Origin: Phycicoccus sp.
GTDB taxonomy: Bacteria; Actinomycetota; Actinomycetes; Actinomycetales; Dermatophilaceae
NCBI GenBank assembly: GCA_017993715.1
Contig: JAGOME010000030.1
Coordinates: forward strand, 1-48,133
DNA: 48,133 bases
Direction of reading: 5' to 3'
The notes beneath the pieces are model-generated. The model was not told where the DNA came from. It saw only the letters and a list, made by a program, of their open reading frames with translations, and searched no databases. Numbering within the stretch: the stretch's first letter is position 1; the number at the start of each line of letters is the position of its first letter. Positions 19,783 to 28,270 of this stretch are shown one piece after another. Both the position numbers and the translations under genes were made by a program.

Positions 19783-20241
19783 TCAGCTCTGGTTGAACAA
19801 CGAACGAGCGGGCGCCGCAGGCTGTTCCTCGCCGGTGACCTCCACGGTCTCGGGCGACAGCAGGAAGACCTTTGCCGTGACCCGCTCGATGGAGCCATGC
19901 AGGCCGAAGACGAGGCCGGCGGCGAAGTCAACCAGTCGCTTGGCGTCCGCGTCGTCCATGTCTGTGAGGTTCATGATCACAGGGACGTTGTCACGGAAGC
20001 TCTCACCGATGGTCTTGGCCTCGTTGTAGGTCCGCGGGTGGATGGTGGTGATCCGCGAAATTCCTGCCGACGGCGCGGACCGCACGACCTCGGCCACCTG
20101 GCGGCGCGGGGCCAACTCGGTCACCTCAGCGTGGTGGTAGTCCTCGTAGTCCTCGTAGCCCGCGTCAATGTCGTCGTCCTCGTAGCGCCTCTGGTCCTCG
20201 GCGAGTCCGAGATAGACCATCGTCTTGCGCAGCGCGCTCAT
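19783..20241 (-). CDS. sepF: cell division protein SepF
   Basis: A 152-residue protein. The N-terminus SALRKTMVYLGLAED is the amphipathic membrane-binding helix, followed by an acidic Tyr/Asp linker. The conserved domain starts at SRITTIHPRTYNEAKTIGESFRDN, with VIMNLTDMDDADAKRLVDFAAGL and ERVTAKVFLLSPETVEV. SepF anchors FtsZ to the membrane in actinobacteria, which lack FtsA. ATG 20241 is preceded by AGGAG. A roughly 60-bp gap separates it from yggS, so it may have its own promoter. Confidence 0.95.
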   Translation of the reverse strand: MSALRKTMVYLGLAEDQRRYEDDDIDAGYEDYEDYHHAEVTELAPRRQVAEVVRSAPSAGISRITTIHPRTYNEAKTIGESFRDNVPVIMNLTDMDDADAKRLVDFAAGLVFGLHGSIERVTAKVFLLSPETVEVTGEEQPAAPARSLFNQS

Positions 20242-20302
20242 GGAGTGCTCCTTGTTCGCTTCCGGTGGAAGTCATCGTCTGCCGTTACCGTCGAGTTTGA
20301 AG

Positions 20303-21070
20303 TTACCGGTGTGACGGACGGGATCCGAGGATTGCCGTTCCGACACGCAGGTGTGTCGCGCCGGCCGCCACGGCCTGCTCGAGATCACCGCTCATGCCAG
20401 CGGAGATCCACGTGGCTCCGGCATGGTCGCGACGGACCCGCTCGGCGACCAGCGCCAACCGCGCGAATGCCGCCCGCGGGTCACCACCGAGTGGGGCCAC
20501 CGCCATCACTCCCCGCAACTGGAGCCCATCGCAGGCTGCGACAGCCTCGGCCAAGGCCGGCACCTCGGCGGGGGCTGCGCCCCCTCGTGCACCGCCTGGC
20601 AAGACCGGGTCGGGTCGCTCATGGTGGGCGTCGTCGAGTCCCACCTGAATCAGGACCTGAAGGCGACGGCCGGCGCCCTGGGCGGCCCGGTCCAGCGCGT
20701 GAATCAACCTGGGACGGTCCACGCTCTGCACGACATCGGCCCACTGCGCCACGGCACGTGCCTTGTTGGTCTGGACCTGGCCGACGAAGTGCCGAGCCAG
20801 CCGGGTCCGTGGAATCTCGTCGAACTTGGCCGCCGCCTCCTGGATCTTGTTCTCGGCGATCTCGGTGACCCCGAGCCGGGCCAAGGTCAGGACGTCCGCC
20901 GTGGGAAAGAACTTCGTGACGACGACCAGGTGGACCTCGTCGGTGCGACCGCTGGCTATCCGGGCCGTGTCGATCCGCGCGCGAACCAGGTCCAGCCGAC
21001 GTCTCAACTCCTCGGCCCTCGGCTCGGTCAGGGTCTCGGCGAGGGAGTTGATGTCTGCGGGCTCGGACAT
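20303..21070 (-). CDS. yggS: YggS/PROSC-family pyridoxal phosphate homeostasis protein
   Basis: A 255-residue fold-III PLP-binding protein. The PLP lysine is in LVVVTKFFPTADV, then ENKIQEAAAKFDEIP, HFVGQVQTNKAR and the phosphate-binding WISAGMSGDLEQAV. It has no known enzymatic activity and buffers PLP. A Gly/Pro-rich insertion (DPVLPGGARGGAAPAE) is longer than in E. coli. ATG 21070 overlaps the pgeF stop by one base (TGATG); a GTG at 21073 is possible. Standard position downstream of ftsZ and pgeF. Confidence 0.93.
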   Translation of the reverse strand: MSEPADINSLAETLTEPRAEELRRRLDLVRARIDTARIASGRTDEVHLVVVTKFFPTADVLTLARLGVTEIAENKIQEAAAKFDEIPRTRLARHFVGQVQTNKARAVAQWADVVQSVDRPRLIHALDRAAQGAGRRLQVLIQVGLDDAHHERPDPVLPGGARGGAAPAEVPALAEAVAACDGLQLRGVMAVAPLGGDPRAAFARLALVAERVRRDHAGATWISAGMSGDLEQAVAAGATHLRVGTAILGSRPSHR

Positions 21071-21792
21071 CACGATGCCCGCCGGGTGATGATGCCACCG
21101 AATCGCCCGGTGGCCCCGGATCGCCGGTGGCTGAACAGGCGCCCGTCCTCGCGGGAGCAGCCGGGAACCCAGGCATGCAGGGGCACGTCGAGGGCGGCGA
21201 GTTGGCTGACCACGCCTGCGGCGACATCGAGGGCCGGCGTCCCGGACCAGGAGACCGCTCGCGAGGCAGGGACGGAGTCCGCGACCTCGTCACACATTGC
21301 CGCCGGCACCTCGTAGCAGCGGGCGCACACCGAGGGGCCGACAGCGGCCACGAGATCGCCCGCGCCAAGGTCACCCAACGCCGTCACGGCCGCCGCGACC
21401 ACCCCGGCCACGAGACCAGGCCGGCCGCAATGCACGGCACCGTAGGCGGTTCCCGCACGGTCCCAGAGCAGGACGGGTGTGCAGTCCGCCACCAATGCCG
21501 CCAGCGCCAAGCCGGGGATCGTGGTGACAAGAGCATCGGCACGCGGCGCGAGCTCGGGCGCCCGATCCACGATCGCGACGTCAGCCCCATGCACCTGCTC
21601 CATCAGGACCAGTCGATCTGCGGGTACGTCGAGGTGGGTGGACACCTGACCGCGGTTGTGCGTGACCGCCAGGGGGTCATCCCCGACATGACTACCGAGG
21701 TTGAGGCTGCCGAATGAGCCCCGGCTGACCCCGCCGTGGCGATCGGTGAACGCCAGCACGACATCGCCGACGGTGTCTTGCCAATAGAACAT
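21070..21792 (-). CDS. pgeF: multicopper-oxidase-fold (YfiH/PgeF) family protein with an altered HxGWRG motif
   Basis: A 240-residue protein of the family of peptidoglycan editing factor / purine nucleoside phosphorylase (YfiH, YlmD, FAMIN). Metal-site parts are seen: LMEQVHGADV (His), VADCTPVLLWD (Cys) and a His in GAVHCGRPGLVAG. In most relatives the last segment reads HAGWRG; here it is HCGRPG, so Trp and Arg are changed. It ends with the usual GRFGGIITRR. The start is taken at ATG 21792 (MFYWQD); a GTG at 21801 is possible. Lies between ftsZ and yggS, as commonly found. Confidence 0.88.
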   Translation of the reverse strand: MFYWQDTVGDVVLAFTDRHGGVSRGSFGSLNLGSHVGDDPLAVTHNRGQVSTHLDVPADRLVLMEQVHGADVAIVDRAPELAPRADALVTTIPGLALAALVADCTPVLLWDRAGTAYGAVHCGRPGLVAGVVAAAVTALGDLGAGDLVAAVGPSVCARCYEVPAAMCDEVADSVPASRAVSWSGTPALDVAAGVVSQLAALDVPLHAWVPGCSREDGRLFSHRRSGATGRFGGIITRRAS

Positions 21793-21832
21793 GGGGACCA
21801 CGCTAGATCGTCGTGACTCTGAGGAACCGGCT

Positions 21833-21867
21833 GCGCGCCACCCACGCCCTCGGCACGGGTGGCGCGC
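21833..21867. terminator. hairpin just after ftsZ
   Basis: GCGCGCCACCC (21833-21843) pairs perfectly with GGGTGGCGCGC (21857-21867) around a 13-base loop. It begins 18 bases after the ftsZ stop on the minus strand and may reduce read-through from abundant ftsZ mRNA into pgeF. Confidence 0.7.
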
Positions 21868-21884
21868 GGTCAGGTGGGCGGGCT

Positions 21885-23084
21885 CTACTTCAGGAAGTCG
21901 GGAACGTCGAGGTCGTCGCCCTCTTCGAATGTGACGGTCCTCGGCACCGGCCGCACTGGCTCGACGCGCACGGGCTCAGCGGGCACTGCCGCGGGGGCAG
22001 CAGCCACCGGGGCGATCGACTCGGGGGCTGGGCTCACGGCCGCAGGTGCGGGGGCGGCGGGTGCTGTAGGGGCGCCGGCCGCGGGCCGAGCCCCGTGGAT
22101 CGAACCCAGGGCACGTTCGTTGACCTTCTGCATCGGCGCACCCCCGTCAAACCCGGCAGCGATGACGGTGACGCGAACCTCGTCTCCGAGAGCGTCATCG
22201 ATGACGGCGCCAAAGATGATGTTGGCCTCGGGGTGGGCGGCCTCCTGGACCAGACGCGCCGCCTCGTTGATCTCGAAGAGACCAAGGTCGGAACCACCCT
22301 GGATGGACAGCAGGACGCCATGGGCGCCATCTATGCTCGCCTCGAGCAACGGGCTGGAGATCGCCAACTCGGCGGCCTGGATCGCTCGATCGTCACCGCG
22401 CGCGGAGCCGATCCCCATCAGCGCGGACCCCGCGCCCTGCATGACCGACTTCACGTCGGCGAAGTCCAGGTTGATCAGGCCGGGCGTGGTGATCAGGTCA
22501 GTGATCCCCTGGACACCCGACAGGAGAACCTGGTCCGCCGACTTGAAGGCATCAATGATCGAGACGCCCCGGTCACTGATCGACAGCAGGCGGTCGTTGG
22601 GGATAACGATGAGGGTGTCGACCTCTTCGCGCAGCGCACCGATCCCCGTCTCGGCCTGGTTGGCCCGGCGGCGGCCCTCGAAGACGAATGGGCGCGTGAC
22701 CACGCCGATGGTCAAGGCACCCAGTCCCTTGGCGATCCGGGCGACGACCGGGGCGCCCCCCGTCCCGGTGCCACCGCCCTCCCCAGCGGTGACGAAGACC
22801 ATGTCCGCTCCGCGCAGGACCTCCTCGATCTCCTCGGCGTGGTCCTCGGCCGCCTTCTTGCCCACATCCGGGTCGGCACCGGCACCCAGACCTCGGGTCA
22901 ACTCGCGCCCGACGTCGAGCTTGACGTCGGCGTCCGACATCAGCAGCGCCTGGGCGTCGGTGTTGATGGCGATGAACTCAACGCCCTTGAGCCCGACCTC
23001 GATCATCCGGTTGATGGCGTTGACACCGCCTCCGCCGATGCCGACGACCTTGATGACGGCCAGGTAGTTCTGGGGTGTAGCCAC
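21885..23084 (-). CDS. ftsZ: cell division GTPase FtsZ
   Basis: A 399-residue tubulin homologue. The GTP-binding signature is seen in the sequence [17 protein letters not shown], with [14 protein letters not shown] at the N-terminus, the T7 synergy loop [11 protein letters not shown], and the polymerisation end around residue 315. A Pro/Ala/Val linker (about 320-385) leads to the conserved C-terminal peptide [10 protein letters not shown], which binds SepF and FtsW-type partners. The start is a GTG at 23084 with a GGAAGG ribosome site. It is separated from ftsQ by a 630-bp gap, so it must have its own promoters there. Confidence 0.98.
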   Translation of the reverse strand: MATPQNYLAVIKVVGIGGGGVNAINRMIEVGLKGVEFIAINTDAQALLMSDADVKLDVGRELTRGLGAGADPDVGKKAAEDHAEEIEEVLRGADMVFVTAGEGGGTGTGGAPVVARIAKGLGALTIGVVTRPFVFEGRRRANQAETGIGALREEVDTLIVIPNDRLLSISDRGVSIIDAFKSADQVLLSGVQGITDLITTPGLINLDFADVKSVMQGAGSALMGIGSARGDDRAIQAAELAISSPLLEASIDGAHGVLLSIQGGSDLGLFEINEAARLVQEAAHPEANIIFGAVIDDALGDEVRVTVIAAGFDGGAPMQKVNERALGSIHGARPAAGAPTAPAAPAPAAVSPAPESIAPVAAAPAAVPAEPVRVEPVRPVPRTVTFEEGDDLDVPDFLK

Positions 23085-23714
23085 GGTGGTGGGCCTTCCT
23101 TGTCTTGCCTATCGGATCCGAAGCCCGATCCTGCGACCGGTCATGCCACACAACTCTCAATGTGCACTTGAGGATGAGTGTCCGGATGCGGTTCGGGTGC
23201 ACTCGACGCTAAGCATGGGATGCACGCGGAGCAAACACACGCGGGGCGTGTCGGCCTGGCAAATGTGTCGAACCCCGACGGAATGCCGTGTTGTGTCACA
23301 TGCGTCACTCTGATCACACTCGACACCTCCCGCACTGCAGCCGCGAGGCCGGCGCACCCACCGCGTTGCAGATAGCCCGTCGGGCTTGACAGGCCCACCC
23401 CGTGCGAGGTCTGGGGCTCGGGAAACGGGCCACCTGCCCGACTCTGCGAGCTCTCCCGGTCCGGGGCGCCGGAAAAGGGGCCAACTGACCCAGTCTCCCC
23501 GCACCGGCGCCTCTGCCATCCTTCCCTTCGGGGGCCACCCCCAGGGGGCGCGCGTTGGGTGACCCCTGGGATGCGCTGTTCGCTGCAGCTGCGAGGCCGC
23601 GCTCCCCTGGTGGCTGACAGCCCGTCGAGGCCGGCCAAGCCCGTCCCCCTGCCAGGTGATGGTGAATCGCGTGGCCCGCGGATACTGGCGCCGCTCAGGC
23701 AGGCGAGCGGCCGC
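23085..23714. other. 630-bp ftsQ-ftsZ intergenic region with degenerate repeats and one octamer
   Basis: No believable gene is present; the frames are shadow-like. It must carry the ftsZ promoters and leader. It contains GAATGCCG at 23281 and the direct repeats listed separately. It also has an inverted repeat CCCAGGGG (23540-23547) / CCCCTGGG (23563-23570), about 145 bases past the ftsQ stop, that could be the ftsQ terminator. Sequence near ftsZ (23085-23330) is clearly less GC-rich than the rest. Confidence 0.6.
23333..23657. repeat. two families of imperfect direct repeats between ftsZ and ftsQ
   Basis: Family A is about 78 bp: 23333-23410 and 23581-23657, both starting CxCTGCAGCxGCGAGGCC, sharing AGCCCGTCG in the middle and ending GxGAGGT or CCAGGT. 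Family B is about 33 bp: 23413-23445 and 23463-23496, sharing GGAAAxGGG, GCCAxCTGxCC and a terminal xxTCT. Identity by eye is 65-80%. They resemble old interspersed intergenic elements. Confidence 0.6.
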
Positions 23715-24476
23715 TCAGGTTGTCGTCGGTGAATCCGGGACACTCACGTCGATCGACGCCGGTGCCGTCGGCAGCAGCGCGCGCAGCAGGGCGACCTTGC
23801 GCTCCGGCTGTTCCTTGCCGCCCCACACCACGGTGATCTCCCCGAGGACGAAGGTGACCCGATGCGCCGAGGTCACCTCGATGGTGCTCACGTCCTTGGC
23901 GAGGTCACTCGGCAGCGTGGTGACCAGGGAAAGCGCCGCCAGCACGCTAGCGCGATCCGGCCCACCCTCCTGGGTGACGGTCACGACGGGGACTTCGTCC
24001 GGCGCCTGCTCGACGGTCTGGAAGAGCACGCCCGATGAGTCCGCGAGCTGCAGCGTGCCATCGGTCGACCGCACCGCAACCCGCGCCGTCCGGGGCGCCA
24101 CCGTGACCGTCACCGTGCTGGGCCAGGACCGAGAGACCTGGGCCTCGGCGATGGTGATCCGACCGCGCACCCGCTCGGTGATGGAGTCTGTGTCGACCCG
24201 GACCAGCGGGACGCCGAGCGGGACATCGGCAAGCGCCGCCACGGCATTCGCCTCATCCCCCGTCACACCCTCAACCTCAACATGACGTACAGCAAACACG
24301 GAGCTGAACCCGATGAGCCAGACCAGCCCGGTGGCCACCGCCGCGCTGAGCAGGACGATGCCGATGCGCCGCCAGCGGCGGCGCGCGCGGCCACGAGCGC
24401 GTTCAGCCAATCGAGGCTCGGTCGGGACAACGCGGGCAAGCCGGGCACGCCCGGTCGACGGGGGCGCGCTGCTCAT
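23715..24476 (-). CDS. ftsQ: cell division protein FtsQ
   Basis: A 253-residue bitopic protein: basic cytoplasmic tail (about 40 residues), one membrane helix (IGIVLLSAAVATGLVWLIGF) and a POTRA domain starting VFAVRHVEVEGVTGDEANAV, then the FtsQ beta-domain with SWPSTVTVTVAPRTARVAV. It links early divisome parts with FtsL/FtsB-type proteins and FtsW-FtsI. The start overlaps the murC stop (ATGA 24473-24476). An octamer copy at 24242 encodes the Asn-Ala of NAVAAL. Confidence 0.93.
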   Translation of the reverse strand: MSSAPPSTGRARLARVVPTEPRLAERARGRARRRWRRIGIVLLSAAVATGLVWLIGFSSVFAVRHVEVEGVTGDEANAVAALADVPLGVPLVRVDTDSITERVRGRITIAEAQVSRSWPSTVTVTVAPRTARVAVRSTDGTLQLADSSGVLFQTVEQAPDEVPVVTVTQEGGPDRASVLAALSLVTTLPSDLAKDVSTIEVTSAHRVTFVLGEITVVWGGKEQPERKVALLRALLPTAPASIDVSVPDSPTTT

Positions 24477-25903
24477 GGCGACACGCCAAGGCGCGCCAGC
24501 ACCCCGGGGCCGAGTTCGGTCACGTCGCCGGCACCGACGAGGAGGAGGAGGTCGCCGGGCACCACGCCGGATGTCGCCCAGTCCACGAGCGCCTGGCGGT
24601 CTCCCCCGATGCGCGTGTCCTGGACGCCGAGCGCGCGCAGGCGGTCGCCGATGAGGTCGGACGTCACGCCGGGCATGGGGTCCTCACGCGCGCCGTAGAT
24701 GTCCAGCACACCGACCCGATCCGCCTGCGCGAGACCGGTGGCGAAGCCCTCAGCGAAGTCGCGGGTGCGGGAGTACAGGTGTGGCTGAAACAGTACGGTC
24801 ACCCTCGCACCGCGGCCGTGGGCGATGGCGGCCGCCGCCCCCACGACGGCCTGCACCTTGCCGGCGTTGTGGGCGTAGTCGTCCACAACCGTCACACCGG
24901 CGGCCCGCCCGATGACCTCGAAGCGTCGGCGCGCTCCGGAGAAGTGCGCCAGTCCGCGCAGGACGGCGTCCGGGTCGGCGCCGTAACCGTGGACGGCCGC
25001 GGTGTAGGCCGCGGCAGCGTTGAGGACGTTGTGCGCGCCCGGAGCGGGAACACGCAGGTCGCGGATCGTGCCGTCGATGTCGCGCAGGGTGGCCGTCGTG
25101 CCCAAATCTGCGGGGGTCCACTGCAGGACGCGCACATCGGCGCCCGGGCTCATGCCGTAGGTCAGGGTGCGTGGGGTCGCCGCCTGGGCGAGGACGGCTG
25201 ACCCTTCGTCGTCGGCGCACGCCACCAAAAGCCCGGTGGGTGAGAGCGTCTCGACGAACTCGGCGTAGGCCTCTTGGACCCGCGCGAAAGTCCCGTAGTA
25301 GTCCAGATGGTCGGGCTGCACGTTGGTGACGATCGCGACCTGAGGGTGGTAGACCACGAAGGACCCGTCCGACTCGTCCGCTTCGACGACGAACGCCTCC
25401 CCCTGCCCCCAGCGCGCGTTGGTGCCCAGCGAGGCAATCTCACCCCCGGCGGCAAAGGACGGATCCAGGCCGGCGGCATCCAGCGCCGTCACCAGCATCG
25501 ACGTCGTGGTCGTCTTGCCGTTGGCCCCCGCGACCGCCGCCACCTGCCGATCCGCCGTCAGGGCCGCGAGGGCTTGGGAGCGGTGGAGCACCCGCAGGCC
25601 GCGCGCGCGGGCCTGCACCAGCTCGACGTTGTCGTCGCGGATCGCCGAGGAGATCACGACCGTCTCGGCGCCGTCGACGTGAGCGGGCTCGTGGCCCACG
25701 CAGGTGTGGGCACCGGCGTCGCGCAGCGACTGCAGCGTGCGGGAGTCCTTGGCGTCGGACCCGGACACGACAATGCCGCGGGCCATGAGCACGCGAGCCA
25801 CGGCGGACATCCCGGCCCCTCCGATCGCGATCAGATGGGTGGCCCCGAGGTCCGCGAGGGGGACGCGGGGCGCTCGGAAGTCAAAGCGATCGGGCGCAGT
25901 CAT
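24473..25903 (-). CDS. murC: UDP-N-acetylmuramate--L-alanine ligase
   Basis: A 476-residue Mur ligase that adds L-alanine to UDP-MurNAc. The N-terminal Rossmann part has HLIAIGGAGMSAVARVL, the central domain the ATP loop VAGANGKTTTTSML, then VEADESDGSFV and NVQPDHLDYYG, and the C-terminal domain VVDDYAHNAGKV. Where most MurC proteins have AGTHGKTTT, this one has AGANGKTTT. ATG 25903 is taken because homology starts just after; the frame upstream overlaps murG. It starts 4 bases after the murG stop. Confidence 0.96.
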   Translation of the reverse strand: MTAPDRFDFRAPRVPLADLGATHLIAIGGAGMSAVARVLMARGIVVSGSDAKDSRTLQSLRDAGAHTCVGHEPAHVDGAETVVISSAIRDDNVELVQARARGLRVLHRSQALAALTADRQVAAVAGANGKTTTTSMLVTALDAAGLDPSFAAGGEIASLGTNARWGQGEAFVVEADESDGSFVVYHPQVAIVTNVQPDHLDYYGTFARVQEAYAEFVETLSPTGLLVACADDEGSAVLAQAATPRTLTYGMSPGADVRVLQWTPADLGTTATLRDIDGTIRDLRVPAPGAHNVLNAAAAYTAAVHGYGADPDAVLRGLAHFSGARRRFEVIGRAAGVTVVDDYAHNAGKVQAVVGAAAAIAHGRGARVTVLFQPHLYSRTRDFAEGFATGLAQADRVGVLDIYGAREDPMPGVTSDLIGDRLRALGVQDTRIGGDRQALVDWATSGVVPGDLLLLVGAGDVTELGPGVLARLGVSP

Positions 25904-25907
25904 CGGG

Positions 25908-27014
25908 TCAGTGACTCCCGGTCGCCCCGGCAGCACAGATCAGATCGACCACGAGCTCGTCCCCACCGCGCTGGCCCACGGACGCGGCAGCCTGAGCCAT
26001 CTTGTCTATCTTGATCGGGTTCAGCGCCAAGGGAATCAGGTGCTCTTTGACCCAGGACTGGTCCACGGCGGAATCCTCGACCAGGAGTCCACCACCGGCC
26101 GCCACGACATGGCGCGCATTGAGTCGCTGCTCGCCGTTGCCAATCGGCAGCGGCACATACACGGCGGGCAGGCCGACGGCCGTGAGCTCACACACCGTAT
26201 TGGCACCCGACCTCGCGACGACGAGGTCAGCAGCGGCATACGCACATTCCATGGCGTCGACGTACGGAACCACAACGTAGGGGGCCGCGCCGGCCGGGAG
26301 GTCGGGGACGTCGAACTCCTTGTGGGCGCCGGCGACGTGCAGGACTTGGACCCCGGAGGCCGCGAGTTCGCCGATGGTTGCTTGGAAGGCCTCGTTGAGT
26401 CGCTGCGCTCCCAGCGATCCGCCGGTGACGAGCACCGTCGGTCGATCAACGTCAAGTCCGAAGGCGGACCGAGCTCCGGAGCGCTCGGCTGCCCGGTCCA
26501 GCGTGGCGATCTCGCGGCGCAGCGGCATTCCGGTGACGACGGAATGTGGGAGGGGGGTATCGGGGAACGTGACAGCGACGCGGCCTCCGAGTCGGGCACC
26601 GAGTCGGTTGGCCACCCCTGGGCGAGCATTCTGCTCGTGGACGACGATCGGAATGCCGCGTCGTCGCGCCGCGAGGTACGCGGGGCTGGAGACGTAGCCG
26701 CCGAAGCCGACCACGACCTGCGCATCGGAGCGAGCGATGGCCTCATCGGCCGCGCGGATGGCCGCGTTGAGGCGGCCCGGGAGGCGGAACAGGTCCGCCG
26801 AGGGCTTGCGCGGCAAGGGGACCCGCGGAATGGGGGCCAACTCGTAGCCCCGGGCGGGGATCAAGCGCGCCTCGAGCCCCTCACGGGTCCCCAACGCGGT
26901 GATCTGCACGTCTCCATCGCGGCGTCGCAGACAGTCGGCCACAGCCAACAATGGGGACACATGACCGGCGGTGCCCCCACCGGCGAGCAGCACCGAACGC
27001 GGGACCCCGCTCAT
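25908..27014 (-). CDS. murG: lipid II synthase MurG (GlcNAc transferase)
   Basis: A 368-residue GT28 glycosyltransferase that adds GlcNAc to lipid I at the cytoplasmic membrane. It has the glycine loop LLAGGGTAGHVSPLLA, then VGFGGYVSSPAYLAA, VVHEQNARPGVANR, a second glycine loop VTGGSLGAQRLN and the UDP-GlcNAc-binding ARSGANTVCELTAVGLPAVYVPLP. The start overlaps the ftsW stop (ATGA 27011-27014). Two octamers lie inside (26523, 26651); the second encodes a Gly-Ile-Pro-Ile where the first Ile is ATT and the next is ATC. Confidence 0.97.
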   Translation of the reverse strand: MSGVPRSVLLAGGGTAGHVSPLLAVADCLRRRDGDVQITALGTREGLEARLIPARGYELAPIPRVPLPRKPSADLFRLPGRLNAAIRAADEAIARSDAQVVVGFGGYVSSPAYLAARRRGIPIVVHEQNARPGVANRLGARLGGRVAVTFPDTPLPHSVVTGMPLRREIATLDRAAERSGARSAFGLDVDRPTVLVTGGSLGAQRLNEAFQATIGELAASGVQVLHVAGAHKEFDVPDLPAGAAPYVVVPYVDAMECAYAAADLVVARSGANTVCELTAVGLPAVYVPLPIGNGEQRLNARHVVAAGGGLLVEDSAVDQSWVKEHLIPLALNPIKIDKMAQAAASVGQRGGDELVVDLICAAGATGSH

Positions 27015-28270
27015 GTGACGCTCCCCCGCCGACGCAGCCCGGGCAGGACAGCGGCCGAGCGACGCAGCCGCAAACCACCACCCTGGAGGGCCTGGGCACA
27101 GCCGGGCTCGGCACGGGCGAAGGAGAGCAGGATGCCGATCGCCAACATGGTCGTGATCAGAGACGAACCGCCCGATGACACCAGGGGCAGCCCGACGCCG
27201 ATGACCGGCAGCATGCCGATCACCGATCCGACGTTGACCATGGCCTGGCTGAGCACCCACGCCATGATGCCCGCCGCGGCGATCCTCACGAAGTCGGTCT
27301 CGGCACGGGTGACAATGCGCAGACACACGTACGCCAGGAGCGCGAACAGGACGAGGATCACCAGCGTGCCCGGCAACCCGAGCTCCTCACCGATGATCGC
27401 GAAGATGAAGTCATTGTGGGGCTCGGACAGCAGCTGCCATTTCTCTCGAGACGCCCCCAGCCCTTGACCAAACCAGCCGCCGTCGGCCAAGGCGTACCGC
27501 CCGTGCAGGGGCTGGCGAGCCGCGCCGAACGGGTCGGTGTCCCGGCCAAGCCAGACGTCGAGCCGCTGGAGTCGGTGCGGCGCCGACACGACAAAACCGG
27601 CAGCCAACGCGCTCACGACGAGGCCCACTGCGGTGAACCAGCGCAGGGGCACGCCCGCGACGAAGAGCACGCCGACGACGATCGCCGTCATCACCACCAC
27701 GGTCCCAAGGTCACTTCCGGCGAGGACGAGCCCACACGAGAGTGCCGCGATCGGGAAGAGGTAGGGCACGACCACGCGAGCCACCTCGGCCAACCGGTGA
27801 CGCTGCTTCTCCAGGAAAAGGGCGCCCGTCAGCACCAAGCCCAGCTTGACCAGCTCGGAGGGTTGGATGGTGATGGACCCGACCTTGATCCAGTTCTGGT
27901 TGCCCAGGGCGCTGGCCCCCAAGGGCGAGAACACGAGCAGCTGCAACCCGATCGAGATGACCCATATCGGTACCGCGAGCATGCGCCAGTGCCGGACCTT
28001 GAGCCGCATGGCCACCAGCAGCGCAACCAGCCCGATCCCCGCGAAGAGCACCTGCTTGGCGAAGATGCGGAAGGGGCTGCGCGCGGCGGTCTCGGTGAGC
28101 GACTCGACGGCGGAGGCCGACAGCACCATGACCAGCCCAAAGAGGACCAGCGCCGTGGTGACGGCCACGAGGAGGTGGTAGGTGGCCGTGGGGGTCTCCA
28201 AGCGAGCGCGCAGCGCGGACCACCCCTGCGATCCACGACGACGCGGCAGGCGCGACGTGGTGCTGGTCAT
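27011..28270 (-). CDS. ftsW: lipid II polymerase FtsW (SEDS family)
   Basis: A 419-residue protein with about ten membrane helices. SEDS signatures: NQNWIKVGSITIQPSELVKL, GSDLGTVVVM, ADGGWFGQGLGASREKW, SEPHNDFIFAIIGEELG and LPVIGVGLPLVSSGGSS. It polymerises glycan strands with FtsI at the septum. It has a short basic N-terminus and a basic C-terminal tail. Start ATG 28270 overlaps the murD stop (ATGA); the longer frame to 28609 only shadows murD. Confidence 0.96.
   Translation of the reverse strand: MTSTTSRLPRRRGSQGWSALRARLETPTATYHLLVAVTTALVLFGLVMVLSASAVESLTETAARSPFRIFAKQVLFAGIGLVALLVAMRLKVRHWRMLAVPIWVISIGLQLLVFSPLGASALGNQNWIKVGSITIQPSELVKLGLVLTGALFLEKQRHRLAEVARVVVPYLFPIAALSCGLVLAGSDLGTVVVMTAIVVGVLFVAGVPLRWFTAVGLVVSALAAGFVVSAPHRLQRLDVWLGRDTDPFGAARQPLHGRYALADGGWFGQGLGASREKWQLLSEPHNDFIFAIIGEELGLPGTLVILVLFALLAYVCLRIVTRAETDFVRIAAAGIMAWVLSQAMVNVGSVIGMLPVIGVGLPLVSSGGSSLITTMLAIGILLSFARAEPGCAQALQGGGLRLRRSAAVLPGLRRRGSVT

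Noticed and set aside
23141-23743. 200-residue and shorter minus-strand frames in the ftsQ-ftsZ gap
   Set aside because: They run through imperfect repeats, have no ribosome site and no domain; repeat structure explains their apparent internal similarity.
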